A stretch of 64,000 nucleotides of DNA from Leucocoprinus leucothites (GCA_013368445.1 JAACJO010000008.1:1-64000), one strand, 5' to 3'. Positions 19,613-32,503 are shown, numbered from the stretch's first letter. Notes: a model not told the origin generated them from the letters alone. Translations and numbers: made by a program.

Positions 19613-20103
19613 CGACTTTGTGTAGATAAAGGCTCATATTGAGTCTTCACCTAACCAAGTAGAAACAATGTTTCTCCTTGGTAGATGTCGACAAATTATA
19701 TATGATACAAGTCTGTATCTATTATTAACTAGGGCTAAGGGCTTCTAATGAAAGAAGAGAAGCATACAGCTTCCTTAACACTAATTAAACTATATAAGAC
19801 GTGATCTGTCAAAGAAGCTTTAGAAGTTCTTCTAAAGAAGTTCTTCTTTGATTATCTGACTAGATCACAAGATAGTCCAAATATAGTGCAGCTATATTTA
19901 ATAATCACATGTCATCAAAAGGTAAATAAACCCAAACAAGTCATAACAAGTCAGAATAAGACAAAGTAAACAAGTCAAAATAAAATAGGAAAATACAAGA
20001 ACAAATAAGATGAAAACATAATTGCGATATTACTTAAGTAAAGCTAATATCGACTTCGTATTGTATAGGAAACAAATGCTAGATATAATCAATATACATA
20101 ACA
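19613..20103 (-). repeat. Gypsy2 5' LTR portion
   Basis: AT-rich, non-coding continuation of the gypsy2 leader beyond the gypsy1 insertion. It ends at 20103 with ...ATACATAACA, that is, TGTTATGTAT on the minus strand, as an LTR should begin. Immediately afterwards family-A LINE sequence starts. A TATATAA-like box lies near 19790. It is split from the rest of the LTR by gypsy1. Confidence 0.6.
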
Positions 20104-23100
20104 GCTCCGATGGGAGTGTGGTTAAGGATAGTGCAAGTCACGTGAGTGCATAATGAAGGTGACTCATTTGCTAAAGAAAGCCAGGTACCTTCCTTGATGT
20201 AAGTGGGGATAAGGAACTTGTGATTCTTTTTTGAAAGAAGGAAACCATTGCTGTGGTACTTCTTCTTCCAGAATGTGGACTCCCAGGATTTCTGGGTTGT
20301 TGGTAGCTTTGCATCACAAGAAGTCAAGAGTGGCACCCATGTGGGGAGGGGTGTGGATGTGTGTGGTGGTGACATCATTGTGTACTTTGAGATGAGGCTT
20401 CCAACACCACTTGGATGGGATGTCCCAGAAGTCAATGGATTGTGATGGCTTGGCTGTGAGCCAGTCTGATAGGAGTTGGCAAATGTGGATAGATGGTGAC
20501 TGACTCAAGTGGATGGATGGGTCAACTGCCAGCTTGGCTGCTGGAAGATAGTCAGTGATGAGGATGATGTGGTCACACTGGAGGGAGATGGCTTTGGTGA
20601 TGCCAATGTGAATGGTGTAGAGTTCAGCATCTGTGGAAGAAGCCTGGCTACTTGCCTATTTTGCATGGGACACTTGTCATCCACTGCAATAATAATGTAC
20701 CACCAAAACTGCCTGAAGGGAACCTACAAGGGGTACAGAAACATCAGTAACAACTGATATACAATTATGATCAGAGGAAGAGGAAGAAAAACAGAATTGA
20801 GAGACAAGATGTGTTTATACATCTTGCATTTGTCTGAGCAGTTATAAGGATAAAAATGAATGGAGTCAGAGAAGATGTCCATGAGACAGGACCCAGGCTT
20901 GGATTCAGAAGCAAAGGGGGAAAAGGGATTGGAGAGATGAGAAAGAGAATTATCTATATCAATAAGAGGGCCTTTTAATTTAGCTTTTTTGGCTGGAGTA
21001 AGAAAGTGAAGTGATTGGGGATGAGGGTTAGAGTTAAGAGAGAAACAATCAGACAAGAGAGAATGTAATGCATGATTAGAGGGTAAAGTAGAAACTTAAT
21101 ACAATGAATGAATAGCCAATTTACAAAGATGAAGGTGAATAGGAATGAGTTCTGCAATACTTTCAACACCACCAGAAGGAGAAGTGCAAAAGGTGCCAGT
21201 GATCCAAAAAGCCATGTGCCTTTGCATGGAAGAGAGGGACTTGAGAAGCACCTTGTTATGAGTGCCCTCAAAGTACCAAAGACAAAAGCCATATATGGCC
21301 ACAGGAATGACACATGACCTATAGAGAAGTCGTTTTCGAAGGGGAAGGAGACCTTGGATGGAGTTACCTAACATGCCCATGGTTTTCACTGTCAACAACA
21401 CTTTGGTTGAATAATACTGGATGTGCTCTTGGAATAATAGTCAACAGTCAAAATAGAATCTGAGGTATCTCCAAAATGGTTTTGGAGAGAGATAGGACCA
21501 CTGACATCAGATAGGTTGAGTGGGGGATTTGAGTCATTATGATAGCAGGAAAAGTGGAAGACCTCAGATTTGTCATGTTCAACGACTAATCCAAGGTTGG
21601 TGCAGATGGATGTGATGATGGAATATGCTGCTTTGAGGGAAGATATGGTGTCAGTATAGTTCTTTGCCTGAGATATACAAAGCCTGTCATCAACAAAGGA
21701 TAGAAGGGAAGAGGGAATGGATTGTAAATGAGCATGTTGGTCAAACATGAATATGAGAGGTGCTGGGTAAAGTGCCAATAGGATGGGAGAGAGAGCCAAA
21801 CCTTGCCCTATGCCAACATCTGCATCATGGGCATCAGACAAGAATGTGTTCCACATAAATTGTGTAGATCAACCTATGAGGTAATGGGAGAAAAACTTTA
21901 TGAGCTGAGGGGCGAACCCCTGGCATTGCAAGATGTCAGTGAGAATATCATGATTCAGAGAGGGGAAGAATTGGGCAATATCAAAAGCACAAACACTGGT
22001 AATCATACCTTTGGCCCATCTGGCCTGGATAATGTGAGTAAGGAAGACACCTGCATCCTCAGTGGAGCATTGGATGACTCCTCCCATTTGATTCAGGTAG
22101 AGAGTGCCTATCGAGACTGCTTCAAATTGCATGCAGTATGTGATCATCTTCTCAATAAGTTTTCCTAAAGTGTTTAGTAGGACAATAGGTCAAAATGCTT
22201 TAGGGGTGTCATAGGCCAGTTTATTTGGCTTGAGAATGATGATAGAGACCGAGTCTTTGAAGTGACTTAGCCAGTGAGAGAGATATATGCACATGTTAGT
22301 GATGAGGATGATATTCTTGAGGCAATCATGAGTGACTATGGACTTCAAGTGTCTCCATGATATATGGTCAGGTCCGGTTGCTGAGGAGTTAGTGCAAGAT
22401 GATAAGGATTTGGTTAATTCAGGGACAGAGAAGTCTGCCCAAGAATGAGTAGGAAGAAATTTCATTTTGTTTAGAATGTGGAAGCTTACTGGTTGGCCTG
22501 ATGCAGAATTGTATGACAAATGGAGGGCATTCCATAAGTCTGGTAGATCATTTTATGGGCATCCTTGATATCAGATTCCCTCTATAGCTGGCAATTTATG
22601 CTGTTTGACCCACTCCATAAGGTCCCAGGGTTGTTTGTTGGTCAAAGCAATCTTATGAATACACTCATCAAAGAAAGAACATTTGGCAGCTCAGGTAGCC
22701 CCCCTAAACACTTGCCAGTCTTTCCATTCTTTAGTTCTTCTGTGGGTCAGTAGAGTCTCAGAACAATGAGGAGTCCACTATTCTTTCAACTGGTTAGTAA
22801 TCCATACAGTTTTAGAGTTTGTATTCCAAGAATTGTTAAATATACAAGAAATGGAATCAGAGATGATGTCCAGGTAAGAGGTGGAATGAATGTTCAAACA
22901 ATCAAGAGCTGCCAGGTGCTCCGAGACCTGAGAAATAAAAGCAGTCTCTTCATTGCTATCCTTGGGCAGTACACATTTTCTGTAATTAATATAATCCAGG
23001 CAGATTGGGAGGTCAATGAGTAGAGGTATGTGATCTGAGGGAAGTCTTGAATTTGCATCAATAACATGGGGGGTGGAGTCATTAGCACAAAAAATGAGAT

Positions 23101-23733
23101 TGATAACTGAATTGTCATGTCCTTCAATGGAAGAGAAATGGGTGGGAGAAACTATAGTTGGCATGGACCTTGTGAGGTTGAAACTATCCACTAACTCCAT
23201 TAGAGTTATAGTAGAATAAGGAAGATGGAAAACAAGAGGATTCCACTCTGGAGAGCAACAGTTGGAGTTGCCTCCCATATACACAACATCAGGGATGTCA
23301 ATGAAATTGGATGAAAGAAAAGTAATTGCTGATGATGATGAGTCAGAATATAGGTTAAGGAAATGAATATAGTTACCCTAAATGAAGAGTCTGAGTATTT
23401 GGATATTGCAATGATTAACCCAGTCCTGTAAAAGGATAGGTCTCATACAAAGAAGATGCCTGTGAACATAAGTCAAAGTAGGAGGTTGAGAGTCATTGGA
23501 CTTGGTAGGGTGGACCATACACAGCCACTCAGGATGAATAGGGGTACCTATGACATCATTCCCTTCAGGGTTAGTCATAGAGGGCACCTTACAGATATGA
23601 TTCCATGGAGGTTCCTATAGAAAAATAATGTCAAAGTCCAGCTTCTTGGACTCAAGAATAGTATCAACAAGGGCATAAGAGTGCCCTACATTCTGCAAAT
23701 AGATACAAACAGATGAAATAGTATTATTCTTAC
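20104..23733 (-). pseudogene. Family-A LINE ORF2 (endonuclease, RT, RNase H), decayed
   Basis: From about 23733 on the minus strand: an AP-like endonuclease with YMGGNSNCCSPEWNP (GDFN-type box degraded, near 23280) and RLPSDHIPLLIDL (near 23030). The RT follows with VCAFDIAQFFPSLNHDI (near 21990) and LLSFVDDRLCIS (near 21690), where the catalytic FVDDG has become FVDDR. An RNase H segment and the YRSCVIPVAIYGF connection follow, reaching 20104. Several stops and frameshifts. The position matching 'LIG?STQ' in other copies reads TGA here. Confidence 0.75.
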
Positions 23734-23802
23734 CAACTATATTTAAGTGGCAACTCCACCACCAGAGCAATTGGTATTAGCACAGACAGCACATGCAGTG
23801 CA

Positions 23803-24028
23803 TGTTAGAATGTGAAAGAATAGAGAGTAGAGGATGATAAGAGAGTAGAGGAAAACTCAGACACTGACACACACACACACACAAAAGTGGGAAAGAAGAT
23901 GATGGATTGGGAGGCTGAGGCCCTCCTTATATACCTAGCTACATGGTCTGTGCACAATATGGTCATGTGACTATAACTATCCCCATTTGGGCAAAGGGGA
24001 TGAGGCTGAAGCTGGTCATAATCTAACA
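23803..24028. repeat. Small solo LTR (226 bp) in the LINE ORF1 end
   Basis: TGTTAGAATG...ATCTAACA flanked by identical GTGCA (23798-23802 and 24029-24033). Symmetric TGTTAGA/TCTAACA ends, a CTTATATACC box near 23930 and a (CA)n run near 23868-23882 fit a solo LTR. Removing it and one GTGCA restores the LINE ORF1 sequence. Orientation is tentatively plus from the TATA-like box. Confidence 0.75.
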
Positions 24029-26118
24029 GTGCATGACTTGGCAGCTTTGGTAGAGTGCCAGGTGCAGTTGAACCTGTTTCTCCAAAATGGACATTTGGTG
24101 TTGTTTGCATGGTGATCACCTTTACAGTTGAGACACTTGAAGTTCTCGAGATGGAGACAGGGGATACTGTTAGGGATAGTGTCATGAGGGAGATTGGATT
24201 TGGGGTTGGTCTTGCAACACCAGGCCATGGAATAATGGTTCTCAACATGATGGGGGCCACCACAGATTTGACAGCAAGCACCAAGAGCATGACACACATG
24301 AGTGGGGTGGCCCCATCACCAGCAATTTCTGCATTGTGCCACACCAGGATGCATACTGGTGGCATGGATTGTGCTGACATGTTAGCTGAAGTTAATAGTA
24401 TGATTGACCAATGTCTTGGCCTTGGTACCATTTTGAGAGTCCCAAATGTCAAACCATACAACAGCAGTGTCAGACTTCAGGGAGGCTTTCATAACATGAG
24501 GACAGGCAGCAAGTATGACATTTTTGAAGAAGGGGGATTGGCATAGGGCCTGCTCAACAAATGCAGGGGAGAGAGGGTTGGATGAATTGGCTACCCAATA
24601 TGGGATGCTGACAATTTTAAGGAATGATTTAGATTGAGGAAGATGGGGCTTGATGGGGATAGCATCTCCAAGTTGCCAGGCTTTTTTTAACCAAGACTTA
24701 ATGGTATCAAGGTCATTAGGTGTAGCAATGCCTGATGTAGCAATAGAGATGCCATTATACAATTTGTGGACAGATTCAACACAAAGTTTGGATTGGGTGG
24801 CAGTAAGGCCGTGATTGCAGAATTCAGCCACTTTGTTGAAGTCTTTAATGCAGTCAGCACTAATGTTGCCCTCAAAAGGGATAAGGACTTGCTGATGGGT
24901 AGGGCCATGGGTTGTCATTTTGGGTTTAGTGCATTGATGTCATGAGCCGGTCCTCAAGAATGGCTGATGGTTCAAACTTGGTATTATTTTCATGAAATCT
25001 TATCTGTTCTTGCATATTGGTTACTTTGGTTTTTATCGGTCTTTCACTTTCGGACTTATTCTGACATCTTCCATTTTATTAATTCATACCACCTTGTTGA
25101 AATTTTCTGACAACTGTTTAATAGTAAATTTTCTATCTTCTAGCCTTGTAAAATTTGCAGACTCTACTTTGATTATTTCTCTGTTTACTACTTTGCTTGT
25201 TTTCCCTATCTGATCCTATATTCCACATCGTATATAAGTAGCACAACTTTGTACTTGGATTCTTCAGTCTGATAATCAACTTAGTGATACACTACTTTCC
25301 TCTGCTCTCTATTCATTCTCTGCTCTCTTATCTTGTCTGAAATCTGGGTCAAGCATCAGTAGTTGGCACAACACATAAGTTGAGGCCACAACCCACTCCT
25401 GCGTCCAATGACCAGCTCCTGCCTCCCCTCTGTCATACCTTTGTTCACCTGGTCTTAGACATCGGCTATCCACCCGTAGCATTTGTGCACTTAACAATTG
25501 AGTACTTAAAGTTAAAGGTTCAGGCACTTGAAGTTGGGTGCCACCAAAACCTGTCTTGTACATGGCAAAGACTTTGTTGTATGAGAGTTCAGGGAAGGCA
25601 AGGATCATCTCTCACATCTTAACCCCATCAATAGTAGGAGAAGTGGAAGAGAAAGTCATTGGCTGGATACCCCATTGGGTGGCATCAGCAAATGACACGT
25701 TCTTCTTGTTAAAATGTTCTATAAGGGGTTTAGTGGATGCCTTCTGGTCAGGAAGAGGAATGGGGGGTAGTATATCAGAGGCACCCTTGGGGTTAGGTTT
25801 TGATGGCTGAGCCTGGCCATCAGAGGAAGGATGCCTAACTGAACACTTGAAATTTCCATTCCCGTTCCTTGGAGTCACATGGTTGGAGGGTGGAGGGGGT
25901 GCCTTGGAGACACAGATAGGGCCAGCAGGTTTAGAAGACAAGATGTCATTCTTTGCCTTTCAGGAGCCTGACACAGATGAGACGTCATGTATCTTACCAG
26001 AAGATGAGACATCATTCTGGGGGGGTGGAAGGGTGCCCTCCTTGGGAGGGACTTGGTCAATGTTCATGGTATCACCATCAATGTGAGCTGTAGGATTAGT
26101 TTGTCCAACAACAATTGA
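24029..26118 (-). pseudogene. Family-A LINE ORF1 fragment (Gag-like)
   Basis: C-terminal two thirds of family-A ORF1. It contains the AEFCNHGLTATQSKLCVESV block (about 24840), the VVWFDIWDSQNGTKAK block (about 24450) and zinc knuckles (CQICGGPHHVENH, CLNCKGDHHANNTKC) near 24270-24090. It is broken by the solo LTR 24938-25496; upstream sequence resumes at 25502 and is lost at about 26118. Several frame breaks. Confidence 0.7.
24938..25496 (+). repeat. Solo LTR of gypsy1 family
   Basis: 559 bp, starting TGTCATGAGCC and ending CTTAACA, flanked by ATTGA at 24933-24937 and 25497-25501. It is the same length as the gypsy1 LTRs but in plus orientation, and is inserted in LINE ORF1. It is the product of LTR-LTR recombination of a full element. 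Confidence 0.95.
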
Positions 26119-26174
26119 TTTAAAAAATAAAATAAAATAAAAAAAGAAGCTGCAAATGTTTTGTAGGTCGTCAT
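26119..26174 (+). repeat. A-rich tail, probably a severely truncated LINE end
   Basis: ATTGATTTAAAAAATAAAAT, then AAAATAAAAAAA, resembles the terminal ATTCATTGATTTTTTTAAAT tail of plus-strand LINEs such as 45130-45167. It lies exactly where LINE ORF1 homology stops. The last ~25 bp before the copia LTR are unassigned. Confidence 0.45.
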
Positions 26175-26425
26175 TGTCAGATGTGCTCTGGACAGTCTAC
26201 AAGTATTTGTGATTGATTTGTTGATGTGTGAAGTTAGAGTTGATGCAGAGGTTGCTTAGTCAGTTGTAGATCACCTGACTGCATGTTCAACTCTCCTGTG
26301 CATGCTTTCTTGACTCTCAGTCATTTACAGTTGTCCACAGATTCCTGTGTGAGTTGTGAGCTCCCTGGCCAATTTCTCTGGTTTCTAGGACCTCCTACAC
26401 GTCCCCTGTGCATCACCTTCTGACA
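26175..26425 (+). repeat. Ty1/copia LTR (251 bp)
   Basis: Starts TGTCAGATGTGC and ends CACCTTCTGACA, with inverted TGTCAGA/TCTGACA ends. The same LTR occurs at 63016-63695 (TGTTAGA...TCTAACA, interrupted) and inverted at 36379-36612. It is followed directly by a primer-binding site. Confidence 0.85.
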
Positions 26426-26437
26426 GGTTATGGGCCC
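26426..26437 (+). promoter_or_regulatory. Copia primer-binding site (half initiator tRNA-Met type)
   Basis: GGTTATGGGCCC follows the LTR end without a gap. It resembles the complement of the initiator tRNA-Met anticodon arm (GGTTATGAGCCC) with one difference. Drosophila copia and relatives prime from this internal half-tRNA. The identical 12 bases follow the LTR at 63696. Confidence 0.65.
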
Positions 26438-26983
26438 CAGCCTCTAGAAGCCTCAGACAATGACTTTTACTCTATTTCTTCCCCAACTGTCTTCCTCTTC
26501 TCCAATCTGCCGTTTTCGCGTTTTCTCCTTCGTTTTCGCGTCGCTTCCGTCGCCTCCGCGCACACCCGTCGATCTCGCGTGTCTCCACGACTTCACCAAG
26601 TTTCGCTGCGTTCCGACCACTCCTCATTCCACTATACCACTTCCATTCCTAATCACTCTATCCTAATCCTAATCTTCCTCTGCTCCTCCTGTGCCAACCG
26701 TCGCTCTGTTCCGCTCAGAACTTTGCCAGTCTGTTGATCCCACCGTTTGCCAGGTATACCCCTCGTTACACGACCACCAACCCTGTCTTCATGGCCCTAC
26801 ACCGCATTTCAGCTTCCTAGTCTGCCCAGATGTCTTCCTCTGGCCCCAACTTTGACAAGCTCAATGTTACAAACTACTCTACCTGGGCAGGTGAGATGCA
26901 GGCATGGCTCCAGGCCTCTGGCCTGTGGAGACTGGTCAAGGGTGAACTCCTCAAGCCTGAGATCCCTTCCCCCACTCATTCCT
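26438..26983 (+). pseudogene. Copia leader and start of Gag, truncated
   Basis: A leader of about 390 bp, strikingly CpG-rich at about 26510-26600. Gag begins at ATG 26830 (MSSSGPNFDKLNVTNYSTWA) and runs to about 26975 (LVKGELLKPEIPSP), where family-B LINE sequence starts. NYSTWAGEMQAWLQASGLWR is the N-terminal block of copia Gag. The same block recurs at 33652, so two copia copies are represented. Confidence 0.75.
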
Positions 26984-27063
26984 TCTTGTCCTCTTACCAC
27001 CACCATCTATTTGTTGTTGTGTTGCATTTAGAGTACATTACTACTGTGATTACTTCTAGTGCT

Positions 27064-28859
27064 ATGGGTAAATGCAAATCTAAAGCTAAGCAGGCCATAT
27101 GCCAAACCACTGAGTCTGCCAATGCCTCCAATGATGAGCTCAACCTTGCCGAGATGTCTGAGGATGAATATCTCAACCCATACAATGACCCATAAAATGT
27201 TCATGGATTCTCTGGACCTCAGTCCCTTCCCCCTGAGGCTGACCTTGAGTCACCTCCTCACCCAGTGCCTGGTGACGTTCTGTCCATCACACCTACTACT
27301 CAACCTCTGGTGGCTTTGAGCCCCACAGGTCCCTCTACTGCTGTTCCCAGTGGTTCTATCATACCCCAGGCTGGCCCCCCTATTCCCTCTTCTGTCAGAC
27401 CTAACTTGGAGGAGGAGGCTGTGGCTGCCTTTGAGGGCCTTTGTTGCTTTGGCAAATGGATGTTGAGGCTTGATCCTGCTGCCATCATGACTGATATGGT
27501 CCATCGCTCATTTGCTCTCTACCTTGTTGGGAGCCTATGGGAGTTCAGGAAGAGGGGCTAGGAGGATACCCAGCTCACTCCAATACTACAAGAGCAGGGG
27601 TGGCCCATAGTTGACTCCTTCCTTCACTCTGAGGGCTTTTCAACCAGCTCTAATCAACCACACAGTGACCACAAGTCATCTCACAGATCTGCTGACAAAG
27701 CAGGTCCATGTGACATCAGCATGGGTGACCCTGAAGCACCCAAACAACTGCCCCCAGATTGTCAGCCCATCCTGGCCTGTCCACCTCTACCACCCAAGCA
27801 AGTGCTCTCTAAAGTGCATGCTAGTGGCCCCCCTCAGGCTCAGCCTCAGTCTGATGGCCTGGCCCAGCAAGCACCTGCCAAGGTGCCTCCTCCTCCCACC
27901 TCAGTCAAGAAGTCCTTCACTGAGGTGGCCTGCCAACCCACTGGGGTTGCATCACTGATCAAGTTGGTGCAGTCCCACCCCAATCTTGATCCTGATCACA
28001 TCACTGTGATGCATCAGGCCGCTCAAGCCACCACTCCCATTGCCCAGAAGCCATGTATGACAACTGTGGCCCCTACCCACTGCCAACTGTTCCTCAACTT
28101 CACTGGCAGTACCAGTGATGTTGTTTATCTCCACCACAAGGCCATGTGCCTCCTCAATGACTCCCTCTCCTGTGCTAAGTCAACTTTGTGCATGGAGAAC
28201 ATCACTAAGGTGTACAGCACGATTGCACTGCACACCTCCTCCATTCCCTCTGACACTGACTGTGATGTCATTGAGTCTGCCATCCCCTCTGTCTTCACCA
28301 CCCCCTTTGTGATCAAGATGTGCTGCCCCAGATTGAGGTTCTATCTCAAGGTCCTCAATGTCCCTTACTTTGTGAATGGCATCTGCATCACACCTGTTCA
28401 TGTGACCAATCACATGCAAGTGTCTGCCTTCAAGGATATCTTTGCAAATGTCTTATCCATGTGCATGATGCACAACTCCACCAGAGCTGACACCACCACC
28501 ATCTGGTTTGACCTCTGGGATTCCCAATCAGGAGCTAACACCAAGAAGCTCCTGGGTAAGTACCTCAACTTTGAGGGTGCTTGGTCCATCATCTGGGCTG
28601 TGTGTGCTCATCCAAGCAGTTCCCAGTGTCAGTGTTGCTAGCACTGGGGTCATTCTACCCCATCATGCCATGCCTATGTGTTGTAATGCACCATGTGTGG
28701 TGGTCCTCATCATACTGAGAATCACTGCACTCACTTGAGCTGTTGCAAGGGGAGTCTGAAGGCAAATCCCCCAATTCCACCTATACCCACTGGGGATCCC
28801 TGTTCCCACATCAAATGCATCAACCATATCAAGTTGCATGCAGCTGATGACCACAAGTG
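27064..28859 (+). pseudogene. Family-B LINE ORF1, frameshifted
   Basis: MGKCKSKAKQAICQ start at 27064, then a stop at 27193-27195 and frame shifts. The central part is open at 27721-28641 (KKSFTEVACQPTGVASLIKL, HCQLFLNFTGSTSDVVYLHH, TTIWFDLWDSQSGANTKKLL). TAG at 28639-28641 interrupts the first zinc knuckle (CQCC*HWGHSTPSCH). The second knuckle (CGGPHHTENH) is near 28690. Gag-like RNA-binding protein by homology to 5064-6977. Confidence 0.7.
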
Positions 28860-31800
28860 TAGGGTCCATCATGGGTTGTAACGTTACCAATCCGTGACTG
28901 GTACCATCAGATGGTGCAGTCATAGATGGCTTCAGATGGGTATCTGCAGATAGCAGGTTCATCCACAGATACCAGTAACCCGTTTTGTTCGGGCAAGCAT
29001 GTATATAGATTGAATAGACTTTTCTGATAATTTTGGTATAAGTTTCGAGCAAAAATATGCAAAATTGAGTGCACTACAGGACTTTCAAATTTGACAAAAT
29101 ATTCACAAATATTGGGGGGGATTGAGGCATTCATCAACACTCGACTCACCATATCTTCCTCAATTCTTGGTCGATTTCTATCAAAGTGGGCTCATTAAAA
29201 ACGCATTGACTGGGGCTACAGAACAACATATAAATCGAGATGGCGAACGGACTCATAGATCGTACAAATACATTTCTTCCTTTCCTTCAGCCCACTGAAG
29301 CTCACAGATAGCAGTGCTTATCAACTCATTCCTCATCTGAATCTTCTGATACTTTACCTTCGATGATTGCTGCAGCTGCCTTGATACCTGGGAAAAGTGG
29401 GCTTCCATACCATGACCCAAGACCCATCCGAGCTTCGAAAGTGCTTGGAGACATATTGTGTTTCATAAAATTGATTTGTCATCGGCCAACCAAAAATGCC
29501 CGCTTGGCATCAACAGATGATGCTAGTAGATAGGATTGAGTGTGAGAAATGTATGAGCCTGGAGCACTGCAGTAGTTCATTCCCATCCTTGCAAGATTGG
29601 GACAACTGGTTGCAGTAGTGTTCCACCACTTCATATACCCCCCCGAATCAATGACTGTTGAAGACTGGATGACTGGCTCTTTCAGGTAAGTGTGAATGTC
29701 ATCCAGTTTCCCTGCTGTTGATTTTGCTGCAGTGGGTTTCTTCATGTATTTGTTAGTGACTCGCTAAATTAACAGTAAGAATTAATATTAATAGAGATGG
29801 GATTACATACTGCTGAGTCACTTCCTGAGTCAGGTGTGAGGTCAGGTTGGTAGTTTTGCTCCCACCGATCAATTACAGTCTGTTTGAGTTGTGAAATAAC
29901 AGCACATGAAAAACCATTGTCCTTAAACCACTGCAGCTTTTGATCAGGGCACATGACTAGAAATGCATAAATACACCTCTTATACTCACAGAGAAAGTAA
30001 CATACCAATTGCGATGAAATAAATTTCACACTCTTCGCAAAGTGTGATATACTTGTTAACTATCGAAATTGCAGCTTGAGCTGCAATGTGAATAACTGGC
30101 GATAACTCATCATTATCATCCTCACACACATTGACAAGATATGTTCAGATATCCAGTAGGAGTGGAAAGGCATCAACAATAAGGGGAACTTCAGCCTTTG
30201 AAAATAGATCAGTTGCTTCTTTAAAAATCTAGAATACTATTAGCTCATGTCTTAACAGTAATTTTAACACATACCTCAAGAACAGGAAGGAGATCAGTTA
30301 CTATCTTCCACTGGTCAGCTGATAACCGGTACTGTGTCAGATTATTGTCAGAAATCCCAGTTATTGTCTCAACCTCCTTTCAGAAATAAACATGAGTATT
30401 AAGACAAAGGAAATCTGAATTCCAGCGAGTTGCCACCCAGCGATCGAGTGAATGTTTAGCACCATCAAGCCTGGGATTTTTGCTGACTAACTCATCAAAC
30501 TACTCACGGAGAGTAGGTGAGTCATGAATACAACGAGCGAGACCAGAGACCTAAATATTATTAGAAAAGTACACATTGCAAGTATAAAAGACACACCCAA
30601 GGCATAATACCCTCAGCTGTACGGAGCTGAGCAGGAGTAGCAGTAACAGGCTCTTCCCTTGCTTACATCTGCATAATTGCTGGCTGATGGAGTGCCAGTA
30701 CAGCTTCCTGATTAAAAATAGCATGACCATCATCTTCTTCGAGCACTCCATCATCTTTATCATCCTCATCCTTGACAACCTGATCTGCTACAAATATTGA
30801 ATGATCATCCACTGAGACTAAACCATCATTGGAAATGATGGCCTGGTTCAACTTCTTCTTGCCCTTCTTAAAGAAAAATGACATAAACATCTAAGCAAAG
30901 TAAATCATTATAATGGTAAATGTCAAGCTTAAATTAAATACTGCACCTTTGCTACCAAATTCAAAATATGGGCCATGCACTGAGTACAAGCTTGTGGACC
31001 AGGAAATGATGGTATATGCTGAGGAAGAAACTCTACAAGCTTATTGCAGTTTGCTGCATTATCCATGCATATAGAAAATAGCTAGACTTTGATTGGTAAG
31101 CATATCCAGTCAATTAAAATATTGAGATTACTCACCTTCTTTGTCAATCCCCAATGTTTCAGACAGTCAAAAACAACCTTAGCAAGGTATTTACCAGTGT
31201 GCTTGTGTTTTAACCTATTATTAAGCAAATTTAATTCATATTCTGGGTTAGAATAATATTATTGCTTACCTAATAAACTCCAGTACTGTCCGATAGATTG
31301 TACCCTGTTCAGACCAAATAACGACAAGGCCCAGATATGATGCTACAATTGGTGCTGTCCATCCATCCAGAACAAGATGGATACCACCAGTAATCAACTG
31401 CTCTGATCAGTCTCTAAAGTAGAGTGAGAAAAATACAAACATACCATGAGTTGAGTACAAACAATACCAGACACTTCACAATATAAAAGTCGGGTATCAT
31501 GACCAACTTGCTCAGGACTTGGAAGGACTGTTCCCTTTTGGAGCATAGCAACTTCAAGCCAATAAAGCCCATCCTTGACTGAGTTGAATGGGTGCTGATT
31601 CACAGCACACTGTAACGAAATAATTGCTCAGTGAGCTGATTCAGAGTAAGGAATATAATCAGAGTCAGATTGATGTGGGACCAATGATGAGCCATCTTCA
31701 GCAAGTCCATTCAGCTGGTTGCAGGCCTTGATGCCCTTCTGAAGATTTCCAGTCCCTGCATGTGTCTTCATGTGTCCCCAACGATGTGCTGTATGACAGT

Positions 31801-32503
31801 CTGGATTGGTTTTACAGGTGAAGATAAATACCAGTTCAGAAGGCTCATCATCCTTGAGAACACGGTCAAGGGTGATGTTAAAGTGCTGGTATGCAAGAGA
31901 CTTAAGATGTGCAAATGAAGCCTCTAGAATTATTGGATTATATATATTAATAAATTTTTGAAGTGGTTGTAAATGTACATACCAATAATCTCATCATCCG
32001 GCAGGTCCCAGATATCAAGATCATGCTTATCAGCCACTTGATTAGCAGCCTTTGCCTTCTGACACTATTTGACAGGAGAGAATTATACAGGGATGAGTGG
32101 TCTGGCATTATCTTCCTCATCACTCGAAGCCCTAGTCTCAGGTGTCTGGGCCCAAGAAATGTGTGGTGTGACAGCTCTGCTGCCACTTGAACCCCTAGAT
32201 GGCGGCCCTGAAGCAGGATGAGAGGGAAGCCTTGATTTCGTATAAGGCATATCAATGCAAGGAGGGACTACAAGGGGTGAGAAGCTCGAATGCAGGGTCG
32301 TGTTCATTATCTGACATGTTTACATCAATAATTTGATTTGGAGTCTCAAAAGCTCCCATATATAGACTATATATCTATTTTTAACTGGTCCCTGTCAGGT
32401 TACCACAGGTATCTAGCAAACTGGTATCCAACCTGACCCAATCTGGTCGTCACAGATCGTTACCTGCATATACCTGGTTGTCACATATCTGTGACAGTCC
32501 CTA
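28860..32503 (-). mobile_element. hAT-superfamily DNA transposon
   Basis: A 3644-bp element flanked by the 8-bp duplication CACAAGTG (28852-28859 and 32504-32511). Short inverted ends start TAGGGTCC on the left and TAGGGACT on the right; TAGGG ends with 8-bp duplications are typical of hAT. It is inserted in the last zinc-knuckle codons of the family-B ORF1. Sub-terminal sequences carry repeated GGTATCTG/ACCTG-type motifs near both ends (28960-28980, 32395-32470). Confidence 0.9.
29330..32330 (-). pseudogene. hAT transposase, multi-exon, degraded
   Basis: Minus-strand transposase split by many short introns or gaps. In order: an N-terminal Ser/Pro segment (about 32307); a BED-like zinc finger (CKTNPDCHTAHRWGHMKTHA, about 31820); the catalytic-core start (GGIHLVLDGWTAPIVASYLG, about 31370); a CMDNAANCNKLVEFLPQHIP block (about 31065); the central RWVATRWNSDFLCLN motif (about 30450); and the C-terminal dimerisation domain (KWWNTTATSCPNLARMGMNY at about 29635, then SSVDAKRAF at about 29500). 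These match hAT transposases in content and order. In-frame stops (for example near 32080, 30660 and 29476) suggest inactivity, but unspliced introns explain part of the breakage. I did not resolve every splice site. Confidence 0.8.

Larger units (their letters stand above)
20104..26118 (-). mobile_element. Family-A LINE, truncated at both ends, with two solo LTRs inside
   Basis: Minus-strand non-LTR element. The 3' part of ORF2 and the tail were removed by the gypsy2 LTR edge at 20103, and ORF1 is cut at about 26118. ORF2 runs from about 23733 to 20104; ORF1 fragments run from 26118 to 24029. Solo LTRs lie at 23803-24028 and 24938-25496, both with 5-bp duplications. It differs from the other A copies at many sites. 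At the ORF1/ORF2 junction the ORF2 ATG has become ATA. Confidence 0.85.

Noticed and set aside
24055..24546. Plus-strand frame opposite LINE ORF1 zinc knuckles (also 58296-58778)
   Set aside because: Antisense shadow. It recurs with the repeat, but it has no motif and follows the minus-strand coding constraint.
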